DNA from: Methylobacter psychrophilus
Lineage (GTDB): Bacteria; Pseudomonadota; Gammaproteobacteria; Methylococcales; Methylomonadaceae
Length of the DNA stretch: 64,000 nt
Reading direction: 5' to 3'
NCBI RefSeq assembly: GCF_025583945.1
Contig: NZ_JAOEGU010000009.1
Location: 1 to 64,000 of the forward strand
Part shown: positions 28,994-38,920 of the stretch, piece by piece
Layout: each line of letters opens with the position of its first letter
Position numbering within the stretch: the stretch's first letter is position 1
Translations under genes and position numbers: made by a program
Notes under the pieces: model-generated
Told to the model about the DNA's origin: nothing
What the model saw: only the letters and a program-made list of their open reading frames with translations
The model's database searches: none

Positions 28994-30025
28994 ATGAAAA
29001 CATTAACCATAACCCGCCCCGATGACTGGCACTTACATGTACGAAACGGCGCCATTTTAAAAACCGTGTTACCGCATACGGCCCGGCAATTTGCCCGTGC
29101 CATTATCATGCCTAATCTTAAGCCTCCCGTGACCACGGTGGCTCAGGCTCTGGCCTATCGCGAAGAAATTTTACAAGCGGTGCCTGCCGGCATCGATTTT
29201 ACACCATTAATGACCTTATATTTAACCGGTGCCACGACAGTCGCTGAAATAAAAGCCGCCGCCGGGTCTGACTGTGTTTATGCCTTTAAATTATATCCGG
29301 CAGGCGCTACCACCAATTCGGATTCAGGCGTTGCTGATATCACGGCTATTTATCCGTTACTGGCTGCCATGGAACAAGAAGATATTCCCTTGCTGATTCA
29401 TGGTGAAGTTACCGATGAGCAATGCGATATTTTTGACCGTGAACGGGTGTTTGTTGACACCAGTTTGAGTGCTATTGTAAATAACTTCCCTGGTTTGCGC
29501 ATCGTCGTTGAACACGTCACCACCACAGAAGCCGTACAATTTGTGCAAGCCGCCAGCAATGCTGTTGCCGCAACCATCACCCCCCAACATCTTCTGTTTA
29601 ACCGTAACGCCCTACTGGCAGGCGGCATACGTCCACATTATTATTGTCTGCCTATCATCAAACGTGAAGATCACCGCCTAGCATTGGTTGCCGCTGCAAC
29701 CAGCGGCAACCCAAAATTCTTTTTAGGTACCGACAGTGCGCCGCATACGACTTTGTCAAAAGAAACCAGTTGCGGCTGTGCCGGTTGTTACAGTGCTCAC
29801 GCGGCGCTGGAACTTTACGCGGAAGCCTTTGACCGTGCTGGGTCATTAGACAAACTGGAAGGCTTCGCCAGTTTTTACGGTGCGGATTTTTACCGCTTAC
29901 CCAGAAACTTAAACACGATTACCTTAGAAAAAACCGCCTGGACAGTGCCAGCCAGTTACGGAGAAAACGACACACTTATAACGCCACTTAAATCCGGTGA
30001 AGAGCTGAGTTGGAAAATACGGTAG
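28994..30025 (+). CDS. pyrC: Dihydroorotase
   Basis: A 343-residue class II dihydroorotase that closes carbamoyl-aspartate to dihydroorotate in pyrimidine synthesis. Zinc ligands H13 and H15 are in DDWHLHVRN, the carboxylated lysine is K99 in YAFKLYPAGATTN, and further ligands are in LLIHGEV and VVEHVTT. The length equals that of E. coli PyrC. It is divergent from fmdB-aspS with a 107-base spacer. Confidence 0.96.
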   Translation: MKTLTITRPDDWHLHVRNGAILKTVLPHTARQFARAIIMPNLKPPVTTVAQALAYREEILQAVPAGIDFTPLMTLYLTGATTVAEIKAAAGSDCVYAFKLYPAGATTNSDSGVADITAIYPLLAAMEQEDIPLLIHGEVTDEQCDIFDRERVFVDTSLSAIVNNFPGLRIVVEHVTTTEAVQFVQAASNAVAATITPQHLLFNRNALLAGGIRPHYYCLPIIKREDHRLALVAAATSGNPKFFLGTDSAPHTTLSKETSCGCAGCYSAHAALELYAEAFDRAGSLDKLEGFASFYGADFYRLPRNLNTITLEKTAWTVPASYGENDTLITPLKSGEELSWKIR

Positions 30026-30107
30026 AGACGCAAAATATTGTCTCTCTACGGCTAACTTGGCGTAACATGTTTTATTTTTTTACTATCTTTGGATACCACC
30101 CAACCTA

Positions 30108-30731
30108 ATGGATACACCTGCAATTCCGCTGGCCCAACGCTTTAGAGGCTACCTTCCTGTCATCGTCGATATCGAAACAGCCGGCTTTAATGCCAAAAAA
30201 CATGCTTTACTGGAAATTGCTGCCGTTATTGTTGAGCTTGACAGTAACAATGATTTGGAGGTCACCGAACGCTATACAACGCATGTTGTGCCCTTTAAAA
30301 ATTCCGAACTGGATCCAGCTGCCCTCAAATTTAACGGCATCGATCCGTATCACCCTTTTCGTATGGCAATAGATGAAAAAGATGCCCTGGAGATGCTCTT
30401 TAAGCCGATTAAACAGGCCGTAAAACGTAACGATTGCACCCGGGCAATTTTAGTGGGCCATAATCCGGCTTTTGACATCGCGTTTTTAAATGCTGCTATC
30501 CAGCGAACCCAAATAAAACGTAGTCCTTTTCATCCGTTTAGCACGTTTGATACGGCAACACTAGGAGGCTTGGCTTATCAGCAGACGGTACTGGCAAAAA
30601 TTGCTCAGGCCGCAGGTTTGGAATGGGACAATGAAAAAGCGCATTCCGCGTTATATGATGCAGAACAGACAGCCCAACTGTTCTGTATGATCGTCAATAA
30701 ATGGAAACGACTTGAAATGCTTGATGTTTAA
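30108..30731 (+). CDS. rnt: Ribonuclease T
   Basis: A 207-residue DEDDh exoribonuclease that trims the 3' ends of tRNA (CCA turnover) and other stable RNAs. Exo I is VIVDIETAGFNAKKHALLEIA, Exo II is GHNPAFDIAFLNAA, and Exo III has the catalytic HSALYDAEQTA. The N-terminal AQRFRGYLPV matches the gammaproteobacterial family. It is 82 bases after pyrC and followed by grxD in convergent orientation, a common gammaproteobacterial neighbourhood. Confidence 0.94.
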   Translation: MDTPAIPLAQRFRGYLPVIVDIETAGFNAKKHALLEIAAVIVELDSNNDLEVTERYTTHVVPFKNSELDPAALKFNGIDPYHPFRMAIDEKDALEMLFKPIKQAVKRNDCTRAILVGHNPAFDIAFLNAAIQRTQIKRSPFHPFSTFDTATLGGLAYQQTVLAKIAQAAGLEWDNEKAHSALYDAEQTAQLFCMIVNKWKRLEMLDV

Positions 30732-30737
30732 TACGCC

Positions 30738-30821
30738 AAGGACACAAGGATGACAAAGAGCTAACGGGTAACGCGACAAAGTCCGTATAACCTGGTAAAA
30801 GCCTATGTCATCCGTGTGCTG
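30738..30821. repeat. Imperfect inverted repeat between rnt and grxD
   Basis: GACACAAGGATGACA pairs with TGTCATCCGTGTGC across about 50 bases. It lies between convergent genes and recalls the C-family palindromes (GGACACAAGG). It may be a degenerate copy and may serve as a bidirectional terminator. Confidence 0.45.
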
Positions 30822-30826
30822 TTTAC

Positions 30827-31150
30827 TTAGGCCTCGACAACGCCAACAGCTGTCAGCATTGTCAGCAACTCGCCTTTTTTATACAAATCAATAATGATGT
30901 CACAACCGCCGACTAATTCACCATTGATATACAATTGCGGATAAGTAGGCCAGTTAGAATACTCTTTAAGGGCTTCACGCAGTTCTGCATCTTCAAATAT
31001 ATTGACGTACATAAATTTTGCCTGGCAGGCATTTAATATCTGTACAGATTGACCAGAAAAACCACATTGTGGAAAATCAGGTGTACCTTTCATGTATAAA
31101 ACGACCGAATTGTTTTCAATTTGGTCTTTAATTCTTGCTATAACGGTCAT
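30827..31150 (-). CDS. grxD: Monothiol glutaredoxin (Grx4 type)
   Basis: A 107-residue CGFS glutaredoxin. C29 is in FPQCGFSGQ, and the glutathione-binding WPTYPQLYINGELVGGCDII is downstream. These proteins carry a shared [2Fe-2S] cluster and hand it to apo-proteins or iron regulators. Cytoplasmic. Its start region has no strong ribosome site. It is convergent with rnt. Confidence 0.95.
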   Translation of the reverse strand: MTVIARIKDQIENNSVVLYMKGTPDFPQCGFSGQSVQILNACQAKFMYVNIFEDAELREALKEYSNWPTYPQLYINGELVGGCDIIIDLYKKGELLTMLTAVGVVEA

Positions 31151-31321
31151 AATAATTACTCAATTAGATTAGATCCGGTTAATTTTATCAACTTTATGCC
31201 ACTAAAAAAAGCAAATTTTCTAATCCATCACTTGCCTGAGACCAGATAGGTACTTATAATCGAACATTTTTTATCAGGTAATCGATAGATGCCTGTTTTT
31301 CGTTTGCAGGCAGAAGAAACC

Positions 31322-32518
31322 ATGACCAGCCATATTATGCCAACTTACAATCGCTTACCTGTCACTTTTGAACGGGGAGAAGGCGTGTGGTTGTTGGATG
31401 AAGATAATAATCGTTATCTGGATGCCCTGTCCGGTATCGCCGTATGCAATTTAGGGCATGCTCACCCGGCCGTACATAAAGCTATCTGCACACAAAGTGA
31501 AAAACTGCTGCATACCTCCAATATTTATAAAATCCCCAATCAGGAACGTCTTGCCGATAAACTAACCGAAAAAAGCGGCATGGATAACGTGTTTTTTTGT
31601 AATTCGGGTGCTGAAGCAAATGAAGCGGCTATCAAACTGGCACGCAAATACGGCCATGAAAAAGGCATAGAAAATCCGGCCATTATTGTTATGGCGAAAA
31701 GCTTTCATGGCCGTACCTTGGCAACGCTAAGCGCGACCGGAAACAGCAAAATACAACAAGGCTTTGCACCACTGGTTGAAGGCTTTGTACGGGTTCCCTA
31801 TAACGATATCAGTGCCATCAAGCAAGCGCTTGAGCACAATAAAAATATCGTCGCCGTGTTGGTTGAACCCATCCAGGGAGAAGGCGGTATTAATATTCCC
31901 GCTGCTGATTATCTTAACCAGATCCGCAGTCTGTGTGACGAGCATGAGTTGCTCATGATGCTGGATGAAATCCAGTCAGGCATAGGCCGTACCGGAAAAT
32001 TTTTAGCCTTTCAGCACAACAATATTATTCCCGATGTCTGTACTTTGGCTAAAGCACTGGGCAACGGCGTACCTATTGGTGCCTGTCTTGCGCGAGGTAA
32101 AGCCGCCCAACTACTTACTGCAGGCTCACACGGCTCTACCTTTGGCGGCAATCCGTTAGCTTGTAGCGCAGCTTTAGCGGTACTGGCGACACTGGACGAA
32201 GAAAACCTGATTGAACAGGCCGGACAAAAGGGCCAGGTTATTTGCGCCGGATTTATTGAGCACCTGCAGGGTAACCCGCATATCGTCGATATCCGCAATA
32301 AAGGCTTGATGATCGGTATCGAACTCGACCGTCCTTGCGCCGATTTGGTTAAATTAGCCTTACAACAGCGCTTGTTGATTAATGTCACCAATGAAACAAC
32401 CATTCGTTTGTTACCGCCTTTAATCATCGACGAGCAACAAATCAAACTACTTGTAGAAACTTTGTCGACTATCATTACAGATTACACAAAAAAAACTACA
32501 CAAGAAACACTATCATGA
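31322..32518 (+). CDS. argD: Acetylornithine aminotransferase
   Basis: A 398-residue class III PLP aminotransferase for arginine synthesis (N-acetylornithine and 2-oxoglutarate). It shows [18 protein letters not shown] at the N-terminus, [30 protein letters not shown], and the PLP lysine K244 in [14 protein letters not shown]. The ATG at 31322 gives the family start. An ATG at 31289 would add 11 unconserved residues but cannot be ruled out. The stop overlaps the argF start by 4 bases, so argD-argF form an operon. Confidence 0.94.
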   Translation: MTSHIMPTYNRLPVTFERGEGVWLLDEDNNRYLDALSGIAVCNLGHAHPAVHKAICTQSEKLLHTSNIYKIPNQERLADKLTEKSGMDNVFFCNSGAEANEAAIKLARKYGHEKGIENPAIIVMAKSFHGRTLATLSATGNSKIQQGFAPLVEGFVRVPYNDISAIKQALEHNKNIVAVLVEPIQGEGGINIPAADYLNQIRSLCDEHELLMMLDEIQSGIGRTGKFLAFQHNNIIPDVCTLAKALGNGVPIGACLARGKAAQLLTAGSHGSTFGGNPLACSAALAVLATLDEENLIEQAGQKGQVICAGFIEHLQGNPHIVDIRNKGLMIGIELDRPCADLVKLALQQRLLINVTNETTIRLLPPLIIDEQQIKLLVETLSTIITDYTKKTTQETLS

Positions 32519-33417
32519 ATCCCAGACATTTCACCAGCTTACTGGACTTATCCAGCGAAGAATTTCGTTACATAATCCATAGAGCCATAGAACTTAAAAA
32601 TAATCGTGACCCTGATTACCAGCCTTTAAAAGGTCAGGTGCTGGCGATGATCTTTGAAAAATCATCGACTCGCACCCGCATTTCCTTTGAAGCGGGCATG
32701 ACCCATTTTGGCGGCAACGCCCTGTTTTTATCGCCCAGAGATACTCAACTGGGTCGTGGTGAACCTTTGCATGACAGTGCCAAAGTAATCTCCAGTATGG
32801 TCGATGGCATCATGCTGAGAACTGACAAACACGAAACCGTAACCACTTTCGCGCAGCATTCCAGTGTCCCCGTTATCAACGGCTTAACCGATCAAGAACA
32901 TCCCTGTCAGTTGCTGGCTGATATGCAAACGTATTTTGAATTTCGCGGCGACATTAAAGGTAAAACGGTTACCTGGATCGGCGACGGCAATAACATGTGC
33001 CATTCTTATATTCATGCCGCCATGCTGCTTGATTTTAATTTGAACATTGCTTGCCCGGACGGATATCTACCGGTACCGGAATATGTTTTACCTGCAGGTG
33101 ATCGCGTCAGGTTTTTTGATACGGCATTGGCAGCGGCTAAAAACACTGACCTTTGTGTCACCGATGTCTGGGCCAGTATGGGCCAGGAAGAAGAACAAAA
33201 ACATCGCGAAGTAGCATTTAAAGACTTTCAGATTAACGCAGAAATCATGAAGGCAGCACATGATGATGCACTATTTATGCATTGTTTACCCGCTCACCGG
33301 GGCGAAGAAGTGACTGCTGAAGTGATAGACGGTCCACAAAGCGTTATCTTTGCTGAAGCTGAAAATCGCCTGCATGCACAAAAAGCGCTACTGGAATTTC
33401 TCCTCTGCAAAAAATAA
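32515..33417 (+). CDS. argF: Ornithine carbamoyltransferase
   Basis: A 300-residue enzyme making citrulline from ornithine and carbamoyl phosphate. The carbamoyl-phosphate motif STRTR is at 51-55. [11 protein letters not shown] binds phosphate and supports the fold. The ornithine side has [10 protein letters not shown] and HCLPAHR at 256-262 with the catalytic Cys. The start overlaps the argD stop (ATGA). It is a short, anabolic-type OTC. Confidence 0.96.
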   Translation: MNPRHFTSLLDLSSEEFRYIIHRAIELKNNRDPDYQPLKGQVLAMIFEKSSTRTRISFEAGMTHFGGNALFLSPRDTQLGRGEPLHDSAKVISSMVDGIMLRTDKHETVTTFAQHSSVPVINGLTDQEHPCQLLADMQTYFEFRGDIKGKTVTWIGDGNNMCHSYIHAAMLLDFNLNIACPDGYLPVPEYVLPAGDRVRFFDTALAAAKNTDLCVTDVWASMGQEEEQKHREVAFKDFQINAEIMKAAHDDALFMHCLPAHRGEEVTAEVIDGPQSVIFAEAENRLHAQKALLEFLLCKK

Positions 33418-33460
33418 CGTTAAAATTGTCATCACCCGGCAACTTACACAAAAACTACCT

Positions 33461-34114
33461 GTGAAAAAAATATTCAGTACTTTTTTTATCTTGATACTCA
33501 CTTTGGGTTCGGCTCAAGCTGAAACAGTCTATGTGGCAGATGATGTTAATTTATCCTTAAGAAGTACCGCCAGCATTAAGGGTAAAACGTTAAAGTTGCT
33601 TTCGACAGGAACGCCGTTAACGCTTATCGACAAGCCAGGCAAAGCTGAATTTATCCATGTTCGTCTGTCTGATGGTACCGAAGGTTATATTAAATCGCGT
33701 TATACCCAACAACTGGCGCCCATTCTTGATCCTAAAGATAGCGCCGGCAAAGCCTTGGCACTACTCCAGTCTGATAATATGGCACTAAAAGCACAGTTGA
33801 CGGCGCTGAAAGAGTCAACACCCGGATCAGCCATCGCCACAGAACGTGATCAGTTAGCCCGCGAACTCAGTGAACTAAAAAAAACGGCAGCCAGTTCAAT
33901 TCAATTAAAAAACGAACGTGATGAACTTCAGGAGCGCGTTGTTAGTGTTGAACGCGATTTGCAACAATACAAACTTGAAAATCAGGCGCTAAAAGGTACA
34001 GCCAGTCAAGACTGGTTTTTGTACGGCGGCTTGCTATCGCTGGTCGGCGTTGTTTTAGGCTTTATCCTTCCCAAACTTGGCTGGCAACGAAAAAGCAGTT
34101 GGGATTCATTTTAA
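33461..34114 (+). CDS. SH3-domain membrane-anchored protein (TIGR04211/YgiM type)
   Basis: A 217-residue protein with a signal peptide ending AQA-ET (about residue 20) and a bacterial SH3 domain (25-85; VNLSLRSTASIKGKTLKLL and GTEGYIKSRYT). A coiled-coil stretch (100-185, ELKKTAASSIQLKNERDEL) and one C-terminal transmembrane helix (LLSLVGVVLGFILPKLG) follow. The SH3 and coiled coil should lie in the periplasm. The start is the GTG at 33461, because the signal peptide begins there; the frame upstream overlaps the argF C-terminus and is not coding. It sits 43 bases past argF and may be cotranscribed. Confidence 0.85.
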   Translation: MKKIFSTFFILILTLGSAQAETVYVADDVNLSLRSTASIKGKTLKLLSTGTPLTLIDKPGKAEFIHVRLSDGTEGYIKSRYTQQLAPILDPKDSAGKALALLQSDNMALKAQLTALKESTPGSAIATERDQLARELSELKKTAASSIQLKNERDELQERVVSVERDLQQYKLENQALKGTASQDWFLYGGLLSLVGVVLGFILPKLGWQRKSSWDSF

Positions 34115-34216
34115 TTTAAGGCGAAGGACACAAGGCAAAAGGCTAAAGGATCCGCATATTTTGCACCTTTCGTCTTTTGCATTTCGCTTTTTACCTTACC
34201 ATCAGGAATCAATTAC

Positions 34217-35914
34217 ATGCCCCACTCAGACGACCACAACACCCGCCCCTTTTCTTCTCTTGTTGTTGACGGTATGGAGCGGGCACCGAGTCGCGCCATG
34301 CTCCACGCCGTTGGCTTTAAAAGTGAAGACTTTAAAAAACCGCAAATCGGCATTGCCTCAACCTGGAGCATGGTCACCCCGTGCAACATGCATATCAACA
34401 AACTGGCTGATGCTGCAGCGTCTGGTGTTGATAATGCCAACGGTAAAGCCGTTATCTTTAATACCATTACCATATCTGACGGTATTTCCATGGGTACCGA
34501 AGGTATGAAATATTCGCTGGTATCCCGCGAAGTTATTGCCGATTCCATTGAAACAGTCGTCGGCTGCCAAGGCTTTGACGGCATTGTTGCAATTGGCGGC
34601 TGCGATAAAAACATGCCCGGCTGCATGATTGGCATATCACGTCTGAATCGTCCGGCCATTTTTGTGTACGGTGGCACTATTATGCCGGGCTGCCATAAAG
34701 ACAAAAAACTGGATGTGGTGTCTGTTTTTGAAGCCGTTGGCGCCAGAGCCAATAACCAGATTGATGATGCCGAGCTGGCTGAAATTGAAGCCAAAGCCAT
34801 TCCTGGCGCCGGTTCCTGCGGCGGCATGTACACCGCCAACACCATGGCTTCAGCAATTGAAGCACTGGGCATGAGCCTGCCCAACAGCTCTGCCCAGGCA
34901 GCTATTTCAAACGACAAAAGACTTGACTGCGAACGTGCCGGCGCGGCTGTACTAGAATTAATAAAAAACAATATCAAACCCAGCGACATCATGACCAAAG
35001 CTGCTTTTGAGAATGCGATAACCATTGTTATTGCACTTGGCGGTTCAACCAATGCCGTATTACACATTCTGGCGATGGCCAATGCCGGTAATGTCGACAT
35101 TACCCTGGATGACTTCACCCGCATCGGTAAGCATGTACCATTGTTGGCCGATTTAAAGCCCAGCGGCCACTACCTGATGACCGAATTAATTGAAATCGGC
35201 GGCATTCAACCCTTGATGAAAATCCTGCTGGACCAAGGTTTACTTAACGGTGATTGTTTAACCGTTACCGGCAAAACTCTGGCAGAAAATCTGGCCGATG
35301 TTAAGCCTTATCCTGAAGACCAGGATGTGATTCACTCACTGGATAACCCCATTAAAAAAGATAGTCATTTGGTGGTTTTATATGGCAATCTGGCACCGGG
35401 CGGCTCAGTTGCAAAAATCACCGGTAAAGAAGGTTTACGCTTTATCGGCACCGCCAAAGTATTTGAGGCAGAAGAACAAGCGCTGCAAAGTATCTTAAAC
35501 GGCGATATCGTTAAAGGCGACGTGATTGTGATTCGCTACGAAGGCCCTAAAGGCGGCCCCGGCATGCGTGAAATGTTGTCCCCTACTTCCGCAATCATGG
35601 GCAAAGGTTTGGGTAAAGAAGTTGCCTTAATTACAGATGGTCGTTTTTCCGGCGGCACGCACGGCTTTGTGGTCGGACATATTACCCCCGAAGCTTTCGT
35701 AGGTGGCCCGTTAGCAATCATTGAAAATGGCGATACCATCATTATCGATGCAGAAACCAACGAACTTAGATTAGTTATCGATGAACATGAAATAGCCCAG
35801 CGCCTTGAAAAATGGACGCAACCTGCCCCGCGTTATACCCGTGGCGTGTTGGCAAAATATGCCAAGCTGGTAAGTTCGGCTTCGCTGGGTGCTGTTACTG
35901 ATAATTTGGATTGA
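34217..35914 (+). CDS. ilvD: Dihydroxy-acid dehydratase
   Basis: A 565-residue IlvD/Edd-family enzyme dehydrating dihydroxy-acids in isoleucine, valine and pantothenate synthesis. It carries [15 protein letters not shown], the cluster-binding [24 protein letters not shown], and [12 protein letters not shown] plus [13 protein letters not shown] at the C-terminal half. It belongs to the shorter (about 560) class, which carries a [2Fe-2S] cluster. A long opposite-strand frame inside it is a shadow. The leader contains a degenerate repeat of CACAAGG/CTTTCGTC type. Confidence 0.96.
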   Translation: MPHSDDHNTRPFSSLVVDGMERAPSRAMLHAVGFKSEDFKKPQIGIASTWSMVTPCNMHINKLADAAASGVDNANGKAVIFNTITISDGISMGTEGMKYSLVSREVIADSIETVVGCQGFDGIVAIGGCDKNMPGCMIGISRLNRPAIFVYGGTIMPGCHKDKKLDVVSVFEAVGARANNQIDDAELAEIEAKAIPGAGSCGGMYTANTMASAIEALGMSLPNSSAQAAISNDKRLDCERAGAAVLELIKNNIKPSDIMTKAAFENAITIVIALGGSTNAVLHILAMANAGNVDITLDDFTRIGKHVPLLADLKPSGHYLMTELIEIGGIQPLMKILLDQGLLNGDCLTVTGKTLAENLADVKPYPEDQDVIHSLDNPIKKDSHLVVLYGNLAPGGSVAKITGKEGLRFIGTAKVFEAEEQALQSILNGDIVKGDVIVIRYEGPKGGPGMREMLSPTSAIMGKGLGKEVALITDGRFSGGTHGFVVGHITPEAFVGGPLAIIENGDTIIIDAETNELRLVIDEHEIAQRLEKWTQPAPRYTRGVLAKYAKLVSSASLGAVTDNLD

Positions 35915-35916
35915 TT

Positions 35917-35996
35917 GTAGGTTGGATTAGCGATAGCGTAACCCAACATTGCCGCTTCGATCTGTTGGATTACGGCTATCGCCTAACCCAACCTAC
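35917..35996. repeat. Dispersed palindrome GTAGGTTGGATTAGCG, directly after ilvD
   Basis: GTAGGTTGGATTAGCGATAG is answered by the inverse CTATCGCCTAACCCAACCTAC, with an inner pair around CCCAACA and TGTTGGA. A shorter relative lies at 61081-61115, and a GTAGGATGGG version at 55086-55163. No T tract, so it is a REP-like element first and a possible terminator second. Confidence 0.7.
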
Positions 35997-36022
35997 GGTG
36001 CTATCTATCAACGAGTCAGCAC

Positions 36023-36056
36023 GTAGGATGAGCTGACGTAAGCAAACACATCCTAC
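36023..36056. repeat. Small palindrome GTAGGATGAGCTGACG
   Basis: GTAGGATG and CATCCTAC form the arms, enclosing AGCTGACGTAAGCAAACA. This matches a widespread short intergenic repeat type. It lies between ilvD and the toxin-antitoxin pair. Confidence 0.55.
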
Positions 36057-36187
36057 ACCCAAAGCCAGGTGGGGTAAGCATCGCGTACCTTTTTGGGAAT
36101 TGGTTTACCCGTAATGTATTGAAAACGATACGCAATGCGTACCCTGCTTTGCTGTTAAACATAGCTGGATGAAGTTAAAGGTGATTT

Positions 36188-36412
36188 ATGAATATAGAAA
36201 CTATTGCCGAACAAGCATTAAAACTTGAACCTACGTCAAGAGCATATATCGCAGAGATATTGCTGGAAAGTCTGGATTACGAGGAAGACTTTATTGTTTC
36301 AGAAGCATGGCGACAAGAAATACAAAAACGCTGTAAAGAAATAGATACAAATTCTTCAATATTGGTTGACGGTGAACAATTTATGGCCGAATTGAAACTG
36401 CGTTATTTATGA
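36188..36412 (+). CDS. Type II antitoxin, addiction-module component family
   Basis: A 74-residue protein of the 'putative addiction module component' family (PF09720/TIGR02574). It has a conserved helix EQALKLEPTSRAYIAEILLESL at 8-29 and the closing VDGEQFMAELKLRYL. The ribosome site AAGGTGA is well placed. Its stop overlaps the toxin start by 4 bases (ATGA), the usual antitoxin-first order. It is expected to neutralise the toxin and repress its own promoter, which should lie in 36060-36180. Confidence 0.85.
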   Translation: MNIETIAEQALKLEPTSRAYIAEILLESLDYEEDFIVSEAWRQEIQKRCKEIDTNSSILVDGEQFMAELKLRYL

Positions 36413-36699
36413 AATATTTCCTGCATCCTCAAGCACAAGAAGAATTGGAACAGACTGTTTTGTTTTATAAAAAACAACAGGTAGGCTTAGAAAAACGTTT
36501 TATTGAGGCTATTGAAGATGCTATCAACAGAGTATGCCGAACCCCGTTGCTGTATCGAAAGATAGAGGATGACGTCAGAAAATGTCGGCTATTGCATTTT
36601 CCTTATGCGATTATTTTTCGAACAAGATCCGCTCACATAGAAATAATCGCTGTTATGCACATAAGAAAGCAGCCCAATTATTGGCAATCGCGAAAATAG
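36409..36699 (+). CDS. RelE/ParE-family toxin
   Basis: A 96-residue RelE/ParE-superfamily toxin: MKYFLHPQAQEELEQTVLFY at the N-terminus, then RTPLLYRKIEDDVRKCRLLHF and PYAIIFR, and a closing HIEIIAVMHIRKQPNYW. It resembles 'plasmid stabilisation' toxins of the ParE branch. Whether it targets gyrase or mRNA cannot be read. It ends 5 bases before the argA start. Confidence 0.85.
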   Translation: MKYFLHPQAQEELEQTVLFYKKQQVGLEKRFIEAIEDAINRVCRTPLLYRKIEDDVRKCRLLHFPYAIIFRTRSAHIEIIAVMHIRKQPNYWQSRK

Positions 36700-36704
36700 T
36701 CAAC

Positions 36705-38021
36705 ATGAATTCACAAAACCCTTTCGTCAGTTGGTTTAGAGACTCATCACCTTACATTCACGCGCATCGCAATAAAACTTTTGTCATTTCTTTTGGTGGC
36801 GAAGCGGTACTGGCTGATGATTTTGATCATCATGTCCACGATTTTGCTTTGCTCAGTAGCTTGGGAATACGCCTGGTTTTGGTTCACGGGATTCGCCCGC
36901 AGATAGATCAACGGCTTACCAAGCTCAACGCCCCTGCCCTTTTTCATCAGCATTTGCGTATTACCGATGACTTGGCGTTGCAATGCGTCAAGGAAGCGGC
37001 GGGGTTGGTACGCGTAGAAATTGAAGCGCTGTTATCAATGGGCTTGGCAAATTCCCCGATGGCAGGAAGCGGCCTTAAAGTGGCGTCCGGTAATTTTGTC
37101 ACGGCCAAACCGATGGGAGTTATAGACGGGGTTGATTACTGCCATACCGGTGAAGTTCGTCGTATTGACAGCGCTGCCATTCATCAACAGCTCGATCAAA
37201 ATAATATTGTGTTGATCTCACCGATTGGCTATTCACCCAGCGGAGAAATTTTTAACCTGTCCGCTGAACAAGTTGCTACAGCAGTTTCGATTGCCTTAAA
37301 AGCGGAAAAATTAATCCTGCTAACGGAGCAAACGTGTTGCAACCCCGATGATGACGAGCAAATTCGGCAAATGACCACCAACGAAGCCGATGCTTTTCTG
37401 CAACAACATCGGGATCTTAGCGACACCATCAGCCTGCCGCTTAAAGCGGCTATTCAAAGCTGTCGCTGCGGGATAGAACGCGTACATTTGCTTAACCGCA
37501 CCATTAATGGCGCACTATTGCTTGAACTATTTAGCCGTGACGGTATTGGCACTCTCATTAGCTCAACACCTTTTGAAGAATTACGTCCGGCTACACTTAG
37601 CGATATCGGTGGTATTCTGGAGTTGATTAAGCCCTTGGAGCAACAAGGTATATTAGCCAAACGTTCCAGAGAAAAAATTGAAATGGAAATAGCAGATTAT
37701 ATTATTATCGAAAGAGACGGATTAATCATCGGCTGCACTGCTCTGCATCCCAATATACAAGGCCGTTTTGGCGCTATTGCCTGTCTTGCCGTCCATCCTG
37801 ATTATCAGGGATCGGCACGCGGCGATAGATTGCTTAATTATGTTTATCGCAAAGCCGGACAACTGGCTTTAAAAAAATTATTTGTGCTATCAACGCAAAC
37901 CATGCACTGGTTTATTGAGCGCGGCTTTGTATCATCTGATATTAACAGCCTTCCCGACCCCCTTAAGGCACTGTACAACCCAGAAAGAAACTCTAAAATT
38001 TTCTGTAAGGCTATTGAATAA
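36705..38021 (+). CDS. argA: N-acetylglutamate synthase
   Basis: A 438-residue classical ArgA: an amino-acid-kinase-like domain (1-290; FVISFGGEAVLADDF, LVLVHGIRPQIDQRL) that binds arginine as feedback inhibitor, followed by a GNAT acetyltransferase domain (305-438; LAVHPDYQGSARGDRLLNYV). The start ATG lies 5 bases after the toxin stop and has no ribosome site, so translation is probably coupled to the toxin-antitoxin mRNA, or it has a weak leader of its own. This arrangement is unusual. The cpdA gene begins 7 bases after the argA stop. Confidence 0.93.
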   Translation: MNSQNPFVSWFRDSSPYIHAHRNKTFVISFGGEAVLADDFDHHVHDFALLSSLGIRLVLVHGIRPQIDQRLTKLNAPALFHQHLRITDDLALQCVKEAAGLVRVEIEALLSMGLANSPMAGSGLKVASGNFVTAKPMGVIDGVDYCHTGEVRRIDSAAIHQQLDQNNIVLISPIGYSPSGEIFNLSAEQVATAVSIALKAEKLILLTEQTCCNPDDDEQIRQMTTNEADAFLQQHRDLSDTISLPLKAAIQSCRCGIERVHLLNRTINGALLLELFSRDGIGTLISSTPFEELRPATLSDIGGILELIKPLEQQGILAKRSREKIEMEIADYIIIERDGLIIGCTALHPNIQGRFGAIACLAVHPDYQGSARGDRLLNYVYRKAGQLALKKLFVLSTQTMHWFIERGFVSSDINSLPDPLKALYNPERNSKIFCKAIE

Positions 38022-38028
38022 CAAAATC

Positions 38029-38820
38029 ATGACTTCCTTGTCCCTATTGCAAATAACAGATCTGCATATCCTCCCAGGTCTGGGCGACATTTTTTTAGGT
38101 ATCAATACCGAACATTACTTTCATGCCGTTATTGATCTGGCCTTTGCTGAAAACGATCATTTTGATTTGGTTCTGGTTACCGGGGACATTGCCCAAGATC
38201 CTTGCGAGATAAGCTATCAACGAATCTTACAGAAACTTGAAGCGACCAACACACCCTGCATTTGCCTTCCCGGTAATCACGATAATTATCAACTCATGCA
38301 ACAGATTTTTAATACCACGCAGGTTAATTGCCAAAAACAGGTCTTCTTACAAAACTGGCAACTGATCTGCCTTAATAGCCAAATACCCGGATCTCCCAGC
38401 GGCGGCTTGTCAAAAGAAGAATTACTGTTTCTGGAAGATTGCCTGGCAAACTACCCGAATCATCATGCGTTAATTGCCGTACACCATCATTGCCTCAAGA
38501 CTAAAAGCGCCTGGCTGGACACCATGATCATAGAAAACAGCGAAGAATTTTTGACGATAACAAAAAAACATCCGCAAGCAAAAGTCATTACTAACGGACA
38601 TATTCATCAAGAAATGGATATCAAAAGCGGGTCAGTTCGCATCTTGGGAACGCCATCAACCTGCTTCCAGTTTAAACCGGAAAGTAAAACCATCACCCTG
38701 GACACTACCAGTCCCGGTTATCGGGTAATAAAACTGTATGAAGATGGCAGGATAGAATCCAAAATTACCCGGCTATCGGAGCCGTTAACCGGCTTGCAAA
38801 TGGATGTCCCGAATTACTGA
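38029..38820 (+). CDS. cpdA: 3',5'-cyclic-AMP phosphodiesterase (class III)
   Basis: A 263-residue calcineurin-like phosphoesterase. All metal motifs are present: LLQITDLHI, LVTGDIAQDP, CLPGNHDN, and the paired AVHHHC and NGHIHQEM. CpdA-type enzymes hydrolyse cAMP. The ATG at 38029 begins just after the argA stop, so the two are probably cotranscribed; there is little ribosome site. The longer frame upstream overlaps argA and is not used. Confidence 0.9.
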   Translation: MTSLSLLQITDLHILPGLGDIFLGINTEHYFHAVIDLAFAENDHFDLVLVTGDIAQDPCEISYQRILQKLEATNTPCICLPGNHDNYQLMQQIFNTTQVNCQKQVFLQNWQLICLNSQIPGSPSGGLSKEELLFLEDCLANYPNHHALIAVHHHCLKTKSAWLDTMIIENSEEFLTITKKHPQAKVITNGHIHQEMDIKSGSVRILGTPSTCFQFKPESKTITLDTTSPGYRVIKLYEDGRIESKITRLSEPLTGLQMDVPNY

Positions 38821-38841
38821 TTTTTAGCTTTCATCAATTAA

Positions 38842-38904
38842 AACCACAAAAACACGAAACCTTTATCTTGGCTTTTTCTTCGTGCCCTTCGTATCTTCGT
38901 GGTG
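38842..38904. repeat. Dispersed palindrome, family C, copy 3
   Basis: ACCACAAAAACACGAAAC faces TTCGTGCCCTTCGTATCTTC and GTGGT. It sits between the convergent cpdA and terB genes, where it may end both transcripts. Confidence 0.65.
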
Positions 38905-38920
38905 ATAATTATCAAGCCAC

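Noticed and set aside
34213-35124. Long open frame of 303 codons on the minus strand inside ilvD
   Set aside because: It lies wholly opposite a well-supported ilvD, lacks a ribosome site, and has the Ser/Ala/Pro-rich composition of an antisense shadow.
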